Assembly (NCBI RefSeq): GCF_000622385.1
Contig: NZ_JASD01000008.1
Location: forward strand, 2,108,001 to 2,172,000
From: Sulfitobacter noctilucicola
Lineage (GTDB): Bacteria > Pseudomonadota > Alphaproteobacteria > Rhodobacterales > Rhodobacteraceae
DNA: 64,000 nt
Direction: 5' to 3'
Below, piece after piece: positions 26,863-36,365 of the stretch. The notes beneath the pieces are model-generated. The model did no database searches. It was given only the letters and a program-made list of their open reading frames with translations, and was not told the origin of the DNA. The translations under genes and the position numbers were made by a program. Every line of letters begins with the position of its first letter. The first letter of the stretch is position 1.

Positions 26863-27585
26863 ATGAGCTTATCCGACATTCGGGCCCTGACCTTTGACAC
26901 AGGCGGTACAATTCTGGATTGGCATACCGGCTTTTCACAAGCGCTTGGCAACGCGGGGGCAAACCACGGGATAAATCGGGACTGGCCGTCGCTTGCGAAC
27001 GAAATTCGGCGCAAGGGGCTCGGCAAGGTTGTTAATCTGGGAAAAGACGCACCGCCGCCGCATAACTTCGACGGGGCACACCGGATGGCGCTGGAAGAAG
27101 TGATAGCCGAGCACGGGTTGGAGGCCTTTACCGAGGAGGAACGTCACGCCATTGCGTATGACGCACCACATGCATTCGAATGCTGGCCGGACTTTCCACC
27201 GGTCCTCCCGAAACTACGCGAGAAATATATCTGCGCGTCGTTCACGATACTGAGCTTTCGTATCATCATGGACACCGCACGCCGCAATGGCCTGGCATGG
27301 GACGCTGTTTTTTCCTGCGAAGCGATTGGCAAGTACAAGGTGCTGCCCGAAGCCTATGATACAGTCGCGCATTATCTGCAGCTCGACCCGTCGCAGATTT
27401 GTATGGTCGCCTGTCACAACTTCGATCTGGATGCCGCCAAAGGCCGCGGCTACAAAACTGCATTTGTCAGGCGTCCTATGGAATGGGGCAAGGATGGCCC
27501 GCCGGACCCCGAGCCGAACGAAATTCATGATATCGTCGTCGATGATTTCGCATCTTTGGCGCAAGTGCTTGGCGTGACAGCATGA
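26863..27585 (+). CDS. HAD-family haloacid-dehalogenase-like hydrolase
   Basis: A 240-residue HAD-fold protein. Motif I reads FDTGGT (nucleophile Asp12), not FDAYGT or DxDGT; motif II-like T is missing; the Lys motif is IGKYKVLPEAY; and the last motif reads CHNFDLDAAKGRGY instead of the usual SSNxxD. It is nearest to type II 2-haloacid dehalogenases, but the changed motifs make the substrate uncertain. AAGGGG precedes the ATG. Confidence 0.8.
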   Translation: MSLSDIRALTFDTGGTILDWHTGFSQALGNAGANHGINRDWPSLANEIRRKGLGKVVNLGKDAPPPHNFDGAHRMALEEVIAEHGLEAFTEEERHAIAYDAPHAFECWPDFPPVLPKLREKYICASFTILSFRIIMDTARRNGLAWDAVFSCEAIGKYKVLPEAYDTVAHYLQLDPSQICMVACHNFDLDAAKGRGYKTAFVRRPMEWGKDGPPDPEPNEIHDIVVDDFASLAQVLGVTA

Positions 27586-27658
27586 TTTGCGTTTCAATGC
27601 CCGACTGGCCAAGCAGCATGAAGCGGGGGGCCAGCGACGACCTGATGAGGTATATCCA

Positions 27659-28603
27659 GTGACTGATCTAAAACACGAACACATTTTTCACGCCTATCCA
27701 CAATCGCCCGTCGCAGAAAAAGTAAGGGTCGCGTTCGGCATCAAGGGACTGGCGTGGCGCAGCGTGGACATCCCGCGACTGCCGCCTAAGCCGATGCTGA
27801 CGGCTCTGACCGGCGGCTATAGGCGTACCCCGGTGCTGCAGATCGGTGCCGACATTTACTGCGACAGCCAATGCATCATCCGTGAACTTGAGCGCCGCTT
27901 CCCGTTGCCATCCTTTTTCCCGACCAAGGACGAGGGCCTTATGTGGTGCCTGAGCAGATGGACCGACGGCACCTTGTTCGATCAGGTGGTGAGGCACGTA
28001 TTAGGGGCCGCGGGTGATAATCTGGATAAGCACTTTGCGGCCGACCGGGGGCGGCTTTATTTGGGGGAAGACTGGGCTGCGGGGCTTAAAAAAGCGAATG
28101 CTGATTTGCCGCATCTGGTCTCACAACTACGCGCGCCACTGACATGGCTGAATGCGCAGATGGCTGATGGTCGCGCCTTCTTGCTAGGCAATGCACCGGC
28201 AGCAATTGATGCACAGATTTACCACGTGGTCTGGTTCTTGCGGGGGCGCTGGGCTGGTGGTCCGTCGTTCCTGTCAGAGTTTGCTGAGCTGGAGCGCTGG
28301 GAAGCGAACATTCAATCTATTGGCCACGGCACCTCAAGTAACATGAGTGCAGAGGACGCAATCACTGTGGCAAAGAAAGCTGAACCCCTCGCCATAGCTG
28401 GCGTGGCAGCGCATGATCCGCAAGGTCTAGAGGTCGGTCAGGAGGTCACGATCAGCCCTGATGTGAATGGCGGAGAACAACCTGTCGCGGGCAAACTTCG
28501 CTTTGCCGATGCACAGACGGTTGTAATCGATCGTACTGCCGAAGATGTCGGAAACGTTTGCGTTCACTTTCCACGCGCCGGCTACCGGGTCGATTTGAGT
28601 TAA
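27659..28603 (+). CDS. Glutathione S-transferase with a C-terminal extension
   Basis: A 314-residue protein. Residues about 1-80 are a thioredoxin-fold GST N-domain and about 90-215 the helical C-domain. An extra 75 or so residues at the end (PQGLEVGQEVTISPDV) form a beta-rich module not present in ordinary GSTs. The GTG at 27659 has GAGG upstream; the longer frame back to 27587 is not GST-like. Substrate unknown. Confidence 0.82.
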   Translation: MTDLKHEHIFHAYPQSPVAEKVRVAFGIKGLAWRSVDIPRLPPKPMLTALTGGYRRTPVLQIGADIYCDSQCIIRELERRFPLPSFFPTKDEGLMWCLSRWTDGTLFDQVVRHVLGAAGDNLDKHFAADRGRLYLGEDWAAGLKKANADLPHLVSQLRAPLTWLNAQMADGRAFLLGNAPAAIDAQIYHVVWFLRGRWAGGPSFLSEFAELERWEANIQSIGHGTSSNMSAEDAITVAKKAEPLAIAGVAAHDPQGLEVGQEVTISPDVNGGEQPVAGKLRFADAQTVVIDRTAEDVGNVCVHFPRAGYRVDLS

Positions 28604-28730
28604 GATGTTCTCAAACAGGTAAAACCATCGCAGCGGCAGCAAACACTTTGCCTCTGCTTCACGCGCCGGAAACCGATCAAGATTTGGCGGATCACTGGAC
28701 TCTGCATGCTCTAGCCCAATATAAAACCCC

Positions 28731-30704
28731 ATGAGCCTACCACCCGGATTTTTGGATGAACTGCGGACCCGATCCAGCCTGTCACAGGTTGTCGGGCGCA
28801 AGGTCATATGGGACCCGCGCAAGTCCAATCAGGGCAAGGGTGACATGTGGGCACCTTGCCCGTTTCATCAGGAAAAATCGGCCAGTTTCCACGTCGATGA
28901 CCGAAAAGGCTTTTACTACTGCTTCGGGTGTCACGCCAAAGGTGACGCGATCTCGTTCGTGCGCGAAACCGAAAACGTAGGGTTTATGGAAGCGGTCGAG
29001 ATTTTGGCCCGCGAGGCCGGTATGCCTGTGCCGAAACAAGACCCGCGCGCGCAAGAAAAAGCGGACAAGCGGACCGAGCTTGCCGATGTGACGGAACTTG
29101 CCGTGCGGTGGTTCCGATTGCAGCTGAAGACAGGTGCGGCCGAAGAAGCACGTGCCTATCTGGAGCGGCGGGGCCTGAATGAGGCAGCACTGGAGCGGTG
29201 GGAAATCGGCTTTGCGCCCGATACATGGCAGGGACTGTGGGACGCGCTGAAAGGCAAGAACATCAGCGATGAGCTGATCCTCGGGGCAGGGCTAGCAAAG
29301 CCATCGACCAAAGGCGGCAAACCCTACGACACGTTTCGCGGACGCATCATGTTTCCGATCCGTGATGCGCGGGGGCGTGCGATTGCTTTTGGGGGCCGCG
29401 CCATGGACCCGAACGACAACGCCAAATACCTCAATTCGCCCGAGACAGAGTTATTCGACAAAGGCCGTAGTCTTTACAACGTCAAAGAGGCGCGGACCGC
29501 CGCCGGCAAAGGGCAGACCCTTTTGGTGGCTGAGGGGTATATGGACGTCATCGCACTTCAGCAGGCGGGGTTCGAGGCGGCGGTTGCACCTTTGGGAACG
29601 GCGATCACAGAAAACCAGTTGCAGATGCTCTGGCGCATCGATCCGGAGCCGATAATCACGCTTGATGGCGATACAGCCGGACAACGGGCAGCATTGCGGC
29701 TGATCGATCTGGCGCTGCCCCTACTGGAGGCAGGCAAATCGCTTCGCTTTGCGATGATGCCCGAAGGACAGGATCCCGATGATCTGCTCAAATCTGCCGG
29801 TAAGGGCGCGTTTCAAAAGCTGATCGAAGCTGCGTTGCCGATGGTGCAACTGTTATGGCAGCGCGAAACCGAAGGTCGTGTGTTTGACAGCCCCGAACGT
29901 AAGGCGGCATTGGACAAAGCGCTGCGTGAAAAGATCATGCTGATTAAGGACCCCAGCATCCGCAGCCATTACGGTCAGGAAATCAAAGATCTGCGCTGGC
30001 AGTTATTCCGGCCGAAAAAGAGCGGCAGCACTCCGGTCGCGCGAGGCAAGGGAAAGTGGGACAAGACGCCGCCCTACAAAGCAAGCCCTGCCGCCAAGAC
30101 GTCGGTCCTCGCCGCCGCGGGTGATCTGCGCGCCACGGAACATCTGCGCGAGGCTGTCATTCTGGCGGCGTTTGCGTCTTGTCCGCAGATTATCGAAGAG
30201 TTCGAGAGCGGCTTGGAAGGAATGACCTGCCATGATCCAGACCACCGCATTCTGCGTGATCTGATGCTGCGCCATGGGGCGCAGGACGCTGCGGTGTTGC
30301 GCGAAAAGATTTACAGCGCACTGGGGCCGGATGCTCTTGAAAACCTCATGTCACAACGCCACGTTGCCATCACACCTTGTATCCGCAATCCCGGCGATAC
30401 CGAAATGGCCCGGCTGACTGTCGCCGAAGAACTGGCCAAATCGGAAGCTGCACGCGGGTTGGATGCCGAAATTGAAGAAGCGGTAGAAGATTTGAGCGGC
30501 GTAGCGGATGAGGGCGTAACCTGGCGATTGAGTGAGGCCGCTCGTGCTGCGGATCTGGCCACACGATCGGGTCAGGAAGACAAGGCGGAGTACCATGTTG
30601 GCGACAATGGTGCCCGCATCAGCAAGGACGAACGCAGCGCATGGGACACGCTGCTGGGGACGATAAAATTCAGCAAGGCCAAAGGCGACACGACTGATTC
30701 GTGA
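28731..30704 (+). CDS. dnaG: DNA primase
   Basis: The 657-residue protein has a zinc-binding domain (Cys43, His46, Cys64, Cys67; CPFHQEKSASFHV), the TOPRIM core (VAEGYMDVIALQQAG and EGQDPDD) and a DnaB-binding C-terminus. It synthesises primers at the fork. It lies directly before rpoD, as in many alphaproteobacteria, with a 123-base gap containing a dyad. Confidence 0.95.
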   Translation: MSLPPGFLDELRTRSSLSQVVGRKVIWDPRKSNQGKGDMWAPCPFHQEKSASFHVDDRKGFYYCFGCHAKGDAISFVRETENVGFMEAVEILAREAGMPVPKQDPRAQEKADKRTELADVTELAVRWFRLQLKTGAAEEARAYLERRGLNEAALERWEIGFAPDTWQGLWDALKGKNISDELILGAGLAKPSTKGGKPYDTFRGRIMFPIRDARGRAIAFGGRAMDPNDNAKYLNSPETELFDKGRSLYNVKEARTAAGKGQTLLVAEGYMDVIALQQAGFEAAVAPLGTAITENQLQMLWRIDPEPIITLDGDTAGQRAALRLIDLALPLLEAGKSLRFAMMPEGQDPDDLLKSAGKGAFQKLIEAALPMVQLLWQRETEGRVFDSPERKAALDKALREKIMLIKDPSIRSHYGQEIKDLRWQLFRPKKSGSTPVARGKGKWDKTPPYKASPAAKTSVLAAAGDLRATEHLREAVILAAFASCPQIIEEFESGLEGMTCHDPDHRILRDLMLRHGAQDAAVLREKIYSALGPDALENLMSQRHVAITPCIRNPGDTEMARLTVAEELAKSEAARGLDAEIEEAVEDLSGVADEGVTWRLSEAARAADLATRSGQEDKAEYHVGDNGARISKDERSAWDTLLGTIKFSKAKGDTTDS

Positions 30705-30748
30705 TCTTTTGGCAGGCACTTTAGGAAAAAACAGGATATCGGGTTTAA

Positions 30749-30774
30749 GAATCATGCCGAAACCCGCATGATTC
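30749..30774. promoter_or_regulatory. 9-bp inverted repeat between dnaG and rpoD
   Basis: GAATCATGC and GCATGATTC pair perfectly around an 8-base loop, 54 bases before the rpoD ATG. No T-run follows, so it is either a stem in the dnaG-rpoD message or an operator for an rpoD promoter. Confidence 0.45.
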
Positions 30775-30827
30775 GGACAAACCGAATCACCTAACTGATT
30801 CGCGCTTTCGCGCTGGAGGGACTTTAT

Positions 30828-32819
30828 ATGGCGGCTAAAGACACCAACGAAGACAGCAAGCGCGAAGAAGGCGACAGCGGTCACTCGCTGGACATGAGCC
30901 AGGCGGCTGTCAAAAAGATGATCTCGGAGGCCCGCGAGAAGGGCTATATCACCTACGATCAGCTGAACACGGTTCTGCCACCTGATCAGGTGTCTTCCGA
31001 GCAAATCGAAGACGTGATGTCGATGTTGTCCGAAATGGGCATCAACATCATCGAGGACGAAGACGCCGAGGAAGAAGAAGCCAAGGGCGGCACCGACCTT
31101 ACGACCACTGACAGCAACAAAGAAGTTACGCTGTCCAGCGGCACGGCCGAAAAGCTGGACCGTACCGACGACCCTGTGCGCATGTACCTGCGTGAAATGG
31201 GATCGGTCGAATTGCTGAGCCGTGAAGGCGAAATCGCGATTGCCAAGCGCATCGAGGCGGGCCGCAACACGATGATCGCGGGGCTATGTGAGAGCCCTCT
31301 GACATTCCAGGCGATTACAATCTGGCGCGACGAACTTTTGTCCGAGGACATTCTGCTGCGCGATGTCATCGACCTTGAAGCTACCTTTGGTGACCAGTTG
31401 GGCGAAGACGGGGAGACAACACCGGTTGTACCTGCCGTCGGCGCCACGACAGAGACGAAAGATACTGAAGGAAAGCAGGAACTGGATGCCGACGGCAATC
31501 CGATCAGCTCCACCGACGATGACGACGATGATGAAGACGAACAGGCCAACATGTCGCTCGCCGCGATGGAAGCTGCGCTGAAGCCGCAGGTTCTGGAAGC
31601 GTTGGATATCATTGCCGACGACTATGCGATGCTGAGCGAGATGCAGGACAGCCGTATCTCTGCCACGCTGAACGAAGACGACTCGTTCAGCAAAAAGCAG
31701 GAAGATAAATACCAGAAGCTGCGCTCCGAGATTGTGTTGCTGGTGAATGAGCTGCATCTGCACAACAACCGTATCGAAGCCCTGATCGACCAACTTTACG
31801 GCATCAACCGACGCATCATGCAGATTGACTCTGCGATGGTGAAACTGGCGGATCAGGCGCGTATCAACCGCAAGGAATTTGTAGACGCCTATCGTGGCTA
31901 CGAGCTTGATCCCAACTGGATGGAGCGGATGGCCGAAAAGTCCGGTCGCGGCTGGCAGATGTTCATCGAGCGCTCCACCGACAAGGTCGAAGAGCTGCGT
32001 GCGGACATGGCACAGGTTGGCCAGTACGTTGGTCTGGATATCCCTGAATTCCGTCGCATCGTGCAGCAGGTCCAGAAGGGCGAGAAAGAAGCCCGTCAGG
32101 CCAAGAAAGAAATGGTCGAAGCGAACCTGCGTTTGGTGATCTCGATCGCCAAGAAGTACACCAACCGTGGTCTGCAATTCCTTGATCTTATTCAGGAAGG
32201 TAACATCGGCCTGATGAAAGCGGTCGATAAGTTCGAATACCGCCGCGGCTACAAGTTCTCGACCTATGCGACATGGTGGATCCGTCAGGCCATCACCCGT
32301 TCGATTGCCGATCAGGCGCGCACGATCCGTATTCCGGTGCATATGATCGAAACCATCAACAAGCTGGTGCGTACGGGTCGTCAGATGCTGCACGAAATCG
32401 GCCGCGAGCCGACGCCGGAAGAATTGGCAGAAAAGCTTCAGATGCCTTTGGAAAAGGTCCGCAAGGTGATGAAGATCGCCAAGGAACCGATTTCACTGGA
32501 AACGCCAATCGGCGACGAAGAAGACAGCCAGTTGGGCGATTTCATCGAGGACAAGAATGCCGTGCTGCCGTTGGACAGCGCCATTCAGGAAAACCTCAAG
32601 GAAACGACAACACGTGTTCTGGCTTCGCTCACGCCGCGTGAGGAACGTGTTCTGCGGATGCGTTTCGGTATCGGCATGAACACCGATCACACGCTTGAAG
32701 AAGTGGGGCAGCAGTTCAGCGTGACACGCGAACGTATCCGCCAGATTGAAGCGAAAGCGCTGCGCAAGCTCAAGCACCCGAGCCGTTCCCGCAAGTTGCG
32801 GTCGTTCCTCGACCAGTAA
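30828..32819 (+). CDS. rpoD: RNA polymerase primary sigma factor RpoD
   Basis: A 663-residue sigma-70 with region 1.1, an acidic insert (about residues 215-240, Asp-rich), the conserved region 2 ([35 protein letters not shown]), region 3 and region 4 ([31 protein letters not shown] HTH). It recognises housekeeping promoters. GGAGGGAC precedes the ATG and a clear terminator follows. Confidence 0.96.
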   Translation: MAAKDTNEDSKREEGDSGHSLDMSQAAVKKMISEAREKGYITYDQLNTVLPPDQVSSEQIEDVMSMLSEMGINIIEDEDAEEEEAKGGTDLTTTDSNKEVTLSSGTAEKLDRTDDPVRMYLREMGSVELLSREGEIAIAKRIEAGRNTMIAGLCESPLTFQAITIWRDELLSEDILLRDVIDLEATFGDQLGEDGETTPVVPAVGATTETKDTEGKQELDADGNPISSTDDDDDDEDEQANMSLAAMEAALKPQVLEALDIIADDYAMLSEMQDSRISATLNEDDSFSKKQEDKYQKLRSEIVLLVNELHLHNNRIEALIDQLYGINRRIMQIDSAMVKLADQARINRKEFVDAYRGYELDPNWMERMAEKSGRGWQMFIERSTDKVEELRADMAQVGQYVGLDIPEFRRIVQQVQKGEKEARQAKKEMVEANLRLVISIAKKYTNRGLQFLDLIQEGNIGLMKAVDKFEYRRGYKFSTYATWWIRQAITRSIADQARTIRIPVHMIETINKLVRTGRQMLHEIGREPTPEELAEKLQMPLEKVRKVMKIAKEPISLETPIGDEEDSQLGDFIEDKNAVLPLDSAIQENLKETTTRVLASLTPREERVLRMRFGIGMNTDHTLEEVGQQFSVTRERIRQIEAKALRKLKHPSRSRKLRSFLDQ

Positions 32820-32843
32820 CGCGCAGTGATGTGAACTATCCAG

Positions 32844-32871
32844 AAACCCGCGCATATCTGTGCGGGTTTTT
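32844..32871 (+). terminator. Intrinsic terminator of rpoD
   Basis: AACCCGC and GCGGGTT pair around a 10-base loop and are followed by TTTTT, 25 bases after the rpoD stop. A textbook rho-independent terminator. Confidence 0.85.
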
Positions 32872-32969
32872 GCATTTGTGTCAGCTCCCATATTCGAAGC
32901 ACGTAGTTGTGATTTTGACCTTTGGGAGTGCGCACCTACCTTTTGAGCAAGCAGCAAAGGAATAAAATC

Positions 32970-33410
32970 ATGCCAAAGATAATGAAATCTATCGCCGTGC
33001 TGACCGCGCTGTCTATGCCGGTCGCAGCAACAGCGCAGGTGTTCGAAGCGGTCAATGACCTGAAAGTTGTCAGGTTGAGTGCGACGGACTTTGATGTGAT
33101 CGAAGAGCGCGGCAAAGGCGCAAGGGGCATCTGGTGCGCCGCAGCCGACTATGCCCGTGTGCAATACGGTGGAACGGGCCAGCAACGCATCTACGTGAAA
33201 ACCCCGCGCGGTCCGTCTGCCAGTGCGCAGGGACGCAAAAGCGTAGTATTTACTTCCGACCCCGGCTCGCTCGGTGTGGCACCGACGCAATCTGTGTCTG
33301 TCACGGTGCGCACACCCGGCGTTGGGCTGACAGTCAACCACGCGATCCAGTTCTGCAAGGATCACCTGATTTACCGTGACGTTCTGATCCGCCCAAGACC
33401 GAACCACTAA
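32970..33410 (+). CDS. Secreted protein of unknown function
   Basis: A 146-residue protein with a signal peptide (MKSIAVLTALSMPVAATAQ), start at ATG 32970 with AAGGA upstream. Mature part has two cysteines (CAAADYARVQYG and FCKDHL). Conserved-looking in Rhodobacteraceae; no known function. Sits between the rpoD terminator and yjbQ. Confidence 0.72.
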   Translation: MPKIMKSIAVLTALSMPVAATAQVFEAVNDLKVVRLSATDFDVIEERGKGARGIWCAAADYARVQYGGTGQQRIYVKTPRGPSASAQGRKSVVFTSDPGSLGVAPTQSVSVTVRTPGVGLTVNHAIQFCKDHLIYRDVLIRPRPNH

Positions 33411-33435
33411 CGCCAGCCCATCGGCGGTTTTTCAT

Positions 33436-33470
33436 TTAATGTCTGGCGGTGTAGAAACGTCAGACATTAA
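33436..33470. promoter_or_regulatory. Perfect 10-base inverted repeat upstream of yjbQ
   Basis: TTAATGTCTG and CAGACATTAA are perfect arms 15 bases apart. They lie 22 bases before the yjbQ ATG and right after a weak T-tailed hairpin. No T-run follows, so this looks more like an operator or a leader stem-loop than a terminator. Confidence 0.45.
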
Positions 33471-33492
33471 TATCTGTCGGTGGGACCCAAAC

Positions 33493-33909
33493 ATGCAAAC
33501 GATTTTTGAGCAGAGGACACAGGGGCAGGCGCTATACGAGATCACACGCCCTGTTGCCGAATGGGTCAGACCTCTTGGCGACGGGCTTCTGACCTTGATG
33601 ATACGGCACACGTCTGCTTCTCTGCTCATACAAGAAAACGCCGACCCTGACGTGCAGCGTGATCTGATAAGCTATTTCGCACGGCTGGTCCCGTCTGCAA
33701 ATGATCCTTCTCTGAACTACCTGCGCCACCGCGATGAAGGCCCCGATGATATGCCCGCTCATATCAAGGCCACGATGATGCCGGTGAGCCTTTCTATTCC
33801 CGTGGCAAATGGCGCTATGCGGCTAGGCACGTGGCAAGGTATTTACCTGTTCGAACATAGAAACGCACCGCACACCCGTCAGGTGGCGGCGCATTTCAGT
33901 CGTGATTAG
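33493..33909 (+). CDS. yjbQ: YjbQ-family protein
   Basis: A 138-residue protein of the UPF0047/YjbQ family, which includes secondary thiamine-phosphate synthases. Family segments TLMIRHTSASLLIQEN, the acidic DPDVQRDL, and RMGTWQGIYLFEHR-type end are present. Start ATG 33493. Convergent with the SDR gene next to it. Confidence 0.85.
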   Translation: MQTIFEQRTQGQALYEITRPVAEWVRPLGDGLLTLMIRHTSASLLIQENADPDVQRDLISYFARLVPSANDPSLNYLRHRDEGPDDMPAHIKATMMPVSLSIPVANGAMRLGTWQGIYLFEHRNAPHTRQVAAHFSRD

Positions 33910-33921
33910 CCCCGCTTCGCC

Positions 33922-34593
33922 TTAGCCCACCGGCATTAGGTGGATTTCACGAATTGATGCGTGTGCGGGCGCTTCCAGCGCATGCATCACCGCATTCGCC
34001 ACATCGTCGGGCTGAAGCTTGTCGGGTTTTGCCTCATCAAAGAACGCGGTGTTGACCATCCCAGGCGACACAACCATGCAGCGTCCGCCCCATTCGGCCA
34101 TCTCATCCGCCAGATTGCCTGCGAAGCCGTGAATGAACCACTTGGTTGAGCCATAGATGGACCCCTTCAGATGTCTGCGGCCGGCAAGGGAGCCGGTGAC
34201 AACATATTGTCCTTTGGTCTTGCGCAGGTGTGGCAGGGCCGCATGCGCGGTATAGAGCGCACCCATGATGTTAAGATCGACCATCCCCTTCCAGTCTTCA
34301 GGGTCGCCATCTTCTGTGCCTGATTTTGATGTCCCACGGCCAGCATTAGCAAACACTGCATCCAGCCCGCCGAATTTATCCACCAGCTTTGCGATTGCGT
34401 CTTTCTGCGTGTCATAGTCGGTTGCATCGCCGGTCAGCACCAGCGCGTTGTCACCAATGTCGCTGGCGATCCGCTCTAGCTCGTCTGTGCTGCGTGCAAA
34501 AAGGCCGACGTTCCAGCCGGCTTTGGCTGCTGCTTTGGCGGTTGCTTCTCCGATGCCGCTTGATGCGCCGGTAATGAAAAGTGTCTTCGTCAT
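33922..34593 (-). CDS. SDR-family oxidoreductase
   Basis: A 223-residue short-chain dehydrogenase: TGASSGIGEATA (8-19), NAGRG near 93, the catalytic Ser-Tyr-Lys (YGSTKWFIHGF). Similar to YdfG-type reductases with broad hydroxy-acid substrates; actual substrate unknown. Convergent with yjbQ, divergent from nrdR. Confidence 0.85.
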   Translation of the reverse strand: MTKTLFITGASSGIGEATAKAAAKAGWNVGLFARSTDELERIASDIGDNALVLTGDATDYDTQKDAIAKLVDKFGGLDAVFANAGRGTSKSGTEDGDPEDWKGMVDLNIMGALYTAHAALPHLRKTKGQYVVTGSLAGRRHLKGSIYGSTKWFIHGFAGNLADEMAEWGGRCMVVSPGMVNTAFFDEAKPDKLQPDDVANAVMHALEAPAHASIREIHLMPVG

Positions 34594-34692
34594 GGGATAC
34601 TCCTATTTGAATTCACGGCCTAACGCGGCGGATGGCGTTCAGGTTCAACTTTTGGATCATTTCCCTAGATGTTGCGCTGCATTTCGCCTCTA

Positions 34693-34726
34693 CCCAAAAC
34701 TCTGCGGACACCCTATAAGTTTTGGG
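34693..34726. promoter_or_regulatory. 9-base inverted repeat upstream of nrdR
   Basis: CCCAAAACT and AGTTTTGGG are perfect arms 16 bases apart, 54 bases before the nrdR ATG and between divergent genes. A possible regulator site for nrdR-ribD or the SDR gene. It does not match a NrdR box as I know it. Confidence 0.4.
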
Positions 34727-34779
34727 AAACGGGCAGGTGTGCCCACTACAGATGCACGAAATTAACAGGGGGACTGCCG

Positions 34780-35247
34780 ATGCGCTGCCCGTTTTGCGGA
34801 AATATCGACACGCAGGTGAAAGACTCTCGTCCCGCCGAGGATCACGTATCGATCCGACGGCGCAGGTTTTGCCCCGCATGCGGCGGCCGTTTCACCACGT
34901 ATGAGCGGGTTCAACTGCGCGATCTGGTCGTGATCAAAACATCGGGAAAGCGCGAGGACTTTGATCGCGACAAGCTTGAGCGTTCCATCCGTATTTCCAT
35001 GCAAAAACGCCCAATCGATCCGGAGCGGATTGACCAGATGATTAGTGGAATCGTGCGCCGGTTGGAAAGCATGGGCGAGACCGACATAGGGTCCAAGCAA
35101 ATCGGCGAGATTGTCATGGAAGCCTTGGCTCGCATCGACACGGTTGCCTATGTGCGCTTTGCAAGTGTCTACAAGAATTTTCAGGCGGCGGATGATTTCG
35201 ATAAGTTCGTTCAGGAATTGCGTCCCGATCAACCCAGCGACGAGTGA
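34780..35247 (+). CDS. nrdR: Transcriptional repressor NrdR
   Basis: A 155-residue protein with the NrdR zinc ribbon ([13 protein letters not shown] and [13 protein letters not shown]) and an ATP-cone ([13 protein letters not shown] and [11 protein letters not shown]). It represses ribonucleotide reductase genes according to dATP/ATP. AGGGGG precedes the ATG; its TGA overlaps the ribD GTG start. Confidence 0.94.
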   Translation: MRCPFCGNIDTQVKDSRPAEDHVSIRRRRFCPACGGRFTTYERVQLRDLVVIKTSGKREDFDRDKLERSIRISMQKRPIDPERIDQMISGIVRRLESMGETDIGSKQIGEIVMEALARIDTVAYVRFASVYKNFQAADDFDKFVQELRPDQPSDE

Positions 35248-36332
35248 GCGACGACCGCTACATGATGCTGGCCCTGTCGCTGGGTCGGCGAGGGCAGGGG
35301 CGGGTTTGGCCCAACCCTGCGGTTGGCTGCGTGATCGTTGGCAATGGGCGCATTCTGGGCCGTGGCTGGACTCAAGATGGCGGCAGGCCTCACGCTGAAA
35401 CGGAGGCTTTGGCGCAGGCAGGCGAGGCGGCGCGCGGGGCCGTGGCCTATGTCACGCTTGAGCCTTGTGCCCATCACGGCAAGACCCCTCCATGCGCACA
35501 GGCGTTGATTGATGCTGGCGTTGCACGTGTGGTCGTCGCGGTTGCAGACAGCGACACCCGCGTTGACGGCAAAGGGGTCGAAATGCTGCGTGCAGCGGGG
35601 ATAGAGGTGACTGTCGGTGTCTGCGAAACCGAAGCCCGCGCTGATCATGCAGGGTTCTTCATTCGCAACGAGACAGGCAGACCATTTCTGACACTGAAAC
35701 TTGCCACTTCTTTTGATGGCAGGATCGCCACGGGCAGCGGTGAAAGTCAGTGGATCACAGGCCCGGATGCCCGTCGTGCAGTCCATGCCATGCGCAGTCG
35801 GCACGACGCCGTTCTGGTGGGAGGCGGGACAGCCCGCAAGGATGATCCTAGCTTGACCGTCCGCGACATGGGCGTTGACCACCAGCCGGTTCGCGTTGTG
35901 GTTTCGCGCAGGCTGGACCTGCCCTTGATGGGTAAGCTTGCCCGCACGGCCAAAGAGATACCGCTGGTTTTGTGTCACGGCACGGATGCCGACGCGACGC
36001 TGGTCAACACTTGGCGCGATCTGGGGGCCGAGATGTTGACGTGTTCCGTGCGTGGTGCGCAGCTTGATCCGGTAGATATCCTGCGCCAGTTGGGCAGCTA
36101 CGGTCTAACCCGTGTGTTCTGCGAGGGCGGCGGCGCATTGGCGGCGTCCTTGCTGGAAGCGGATCAGGTGGATGAATTGGTTGGTTTTACCGCAGGTCTT
36201 GTCATCGGAGCTGAAGGTTTGCCGGGGATCGGAGCGTTAGGTGTGTCCAAGCTCGCACAGGCACCGTCCTTTGATTTGAAATCAACGCAGGCTATGGGCA
36301 AGGATATCTTGCACATCTGGACGCGTCGCTAG
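35244..36332 (+). CDS. ribD: RibD riboflavin deaminase/reductase
   Basis: A 362-residue bifunctional enzyme of riboflavin synthesis: N-terminal cytidine-deaminase fold (zinc HAE near 50 and [14 protein letters not shown]) and C-terminal DHFR-like reductase from about 150. It carries out two consecutive steps on the pyrimidine intermediate. GTG start overlaps nrdR by 4 bases, an order common in proteobacteria. Confidence 0.93.
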   Translation: MSDDRYMMLALSLGRRGQGRVWPNPAVGCVIVGNGRILGRGWTQDGGRPHAETEALAQAGEAARGAVAYVTLEPCAHHGKTPPCAQALIDAGVARVVVAVADSDTRVDGKGVEMLRAAGIEVTVGVCETEARADHAGFFIRNETGRPFLTLKLATSFDGRIATGSGESQWITGPDARRAVHAMRSRHDAVLVGGGTARKDDPSLTVRDMGVDHQPVRVVVSRRLDLPLMGKLARTAKEIPLVLCHGTDADATLVNTWRDLGAEMLTCSVRGAQLDPVDILRQLGSYGLTRVFCEGGGALAASLLEADQVDELVGFTAGLVIGAEGLPGIGALGVSKLAQAPSFDLKSTQAMGKDILHIWTRR

Positions 36333-36365
36333 GGCATTCATTTTCTCTTAATGGAGAAGAGTGGG

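Noticed and set aside
31500..31560. Asp-rich run in RpoD as a novel insertion
   Set aside because: Acidic inserts between regions 1 and 2 are normal in alphaproteobacterial RpoD.
31284..32393. 369-residue frame on the - strand inside rpoD
   Set aside because: A shadow of rpoD's biased codons; the sequence has no membrane, signal or domain pattern and rpoD is certain.
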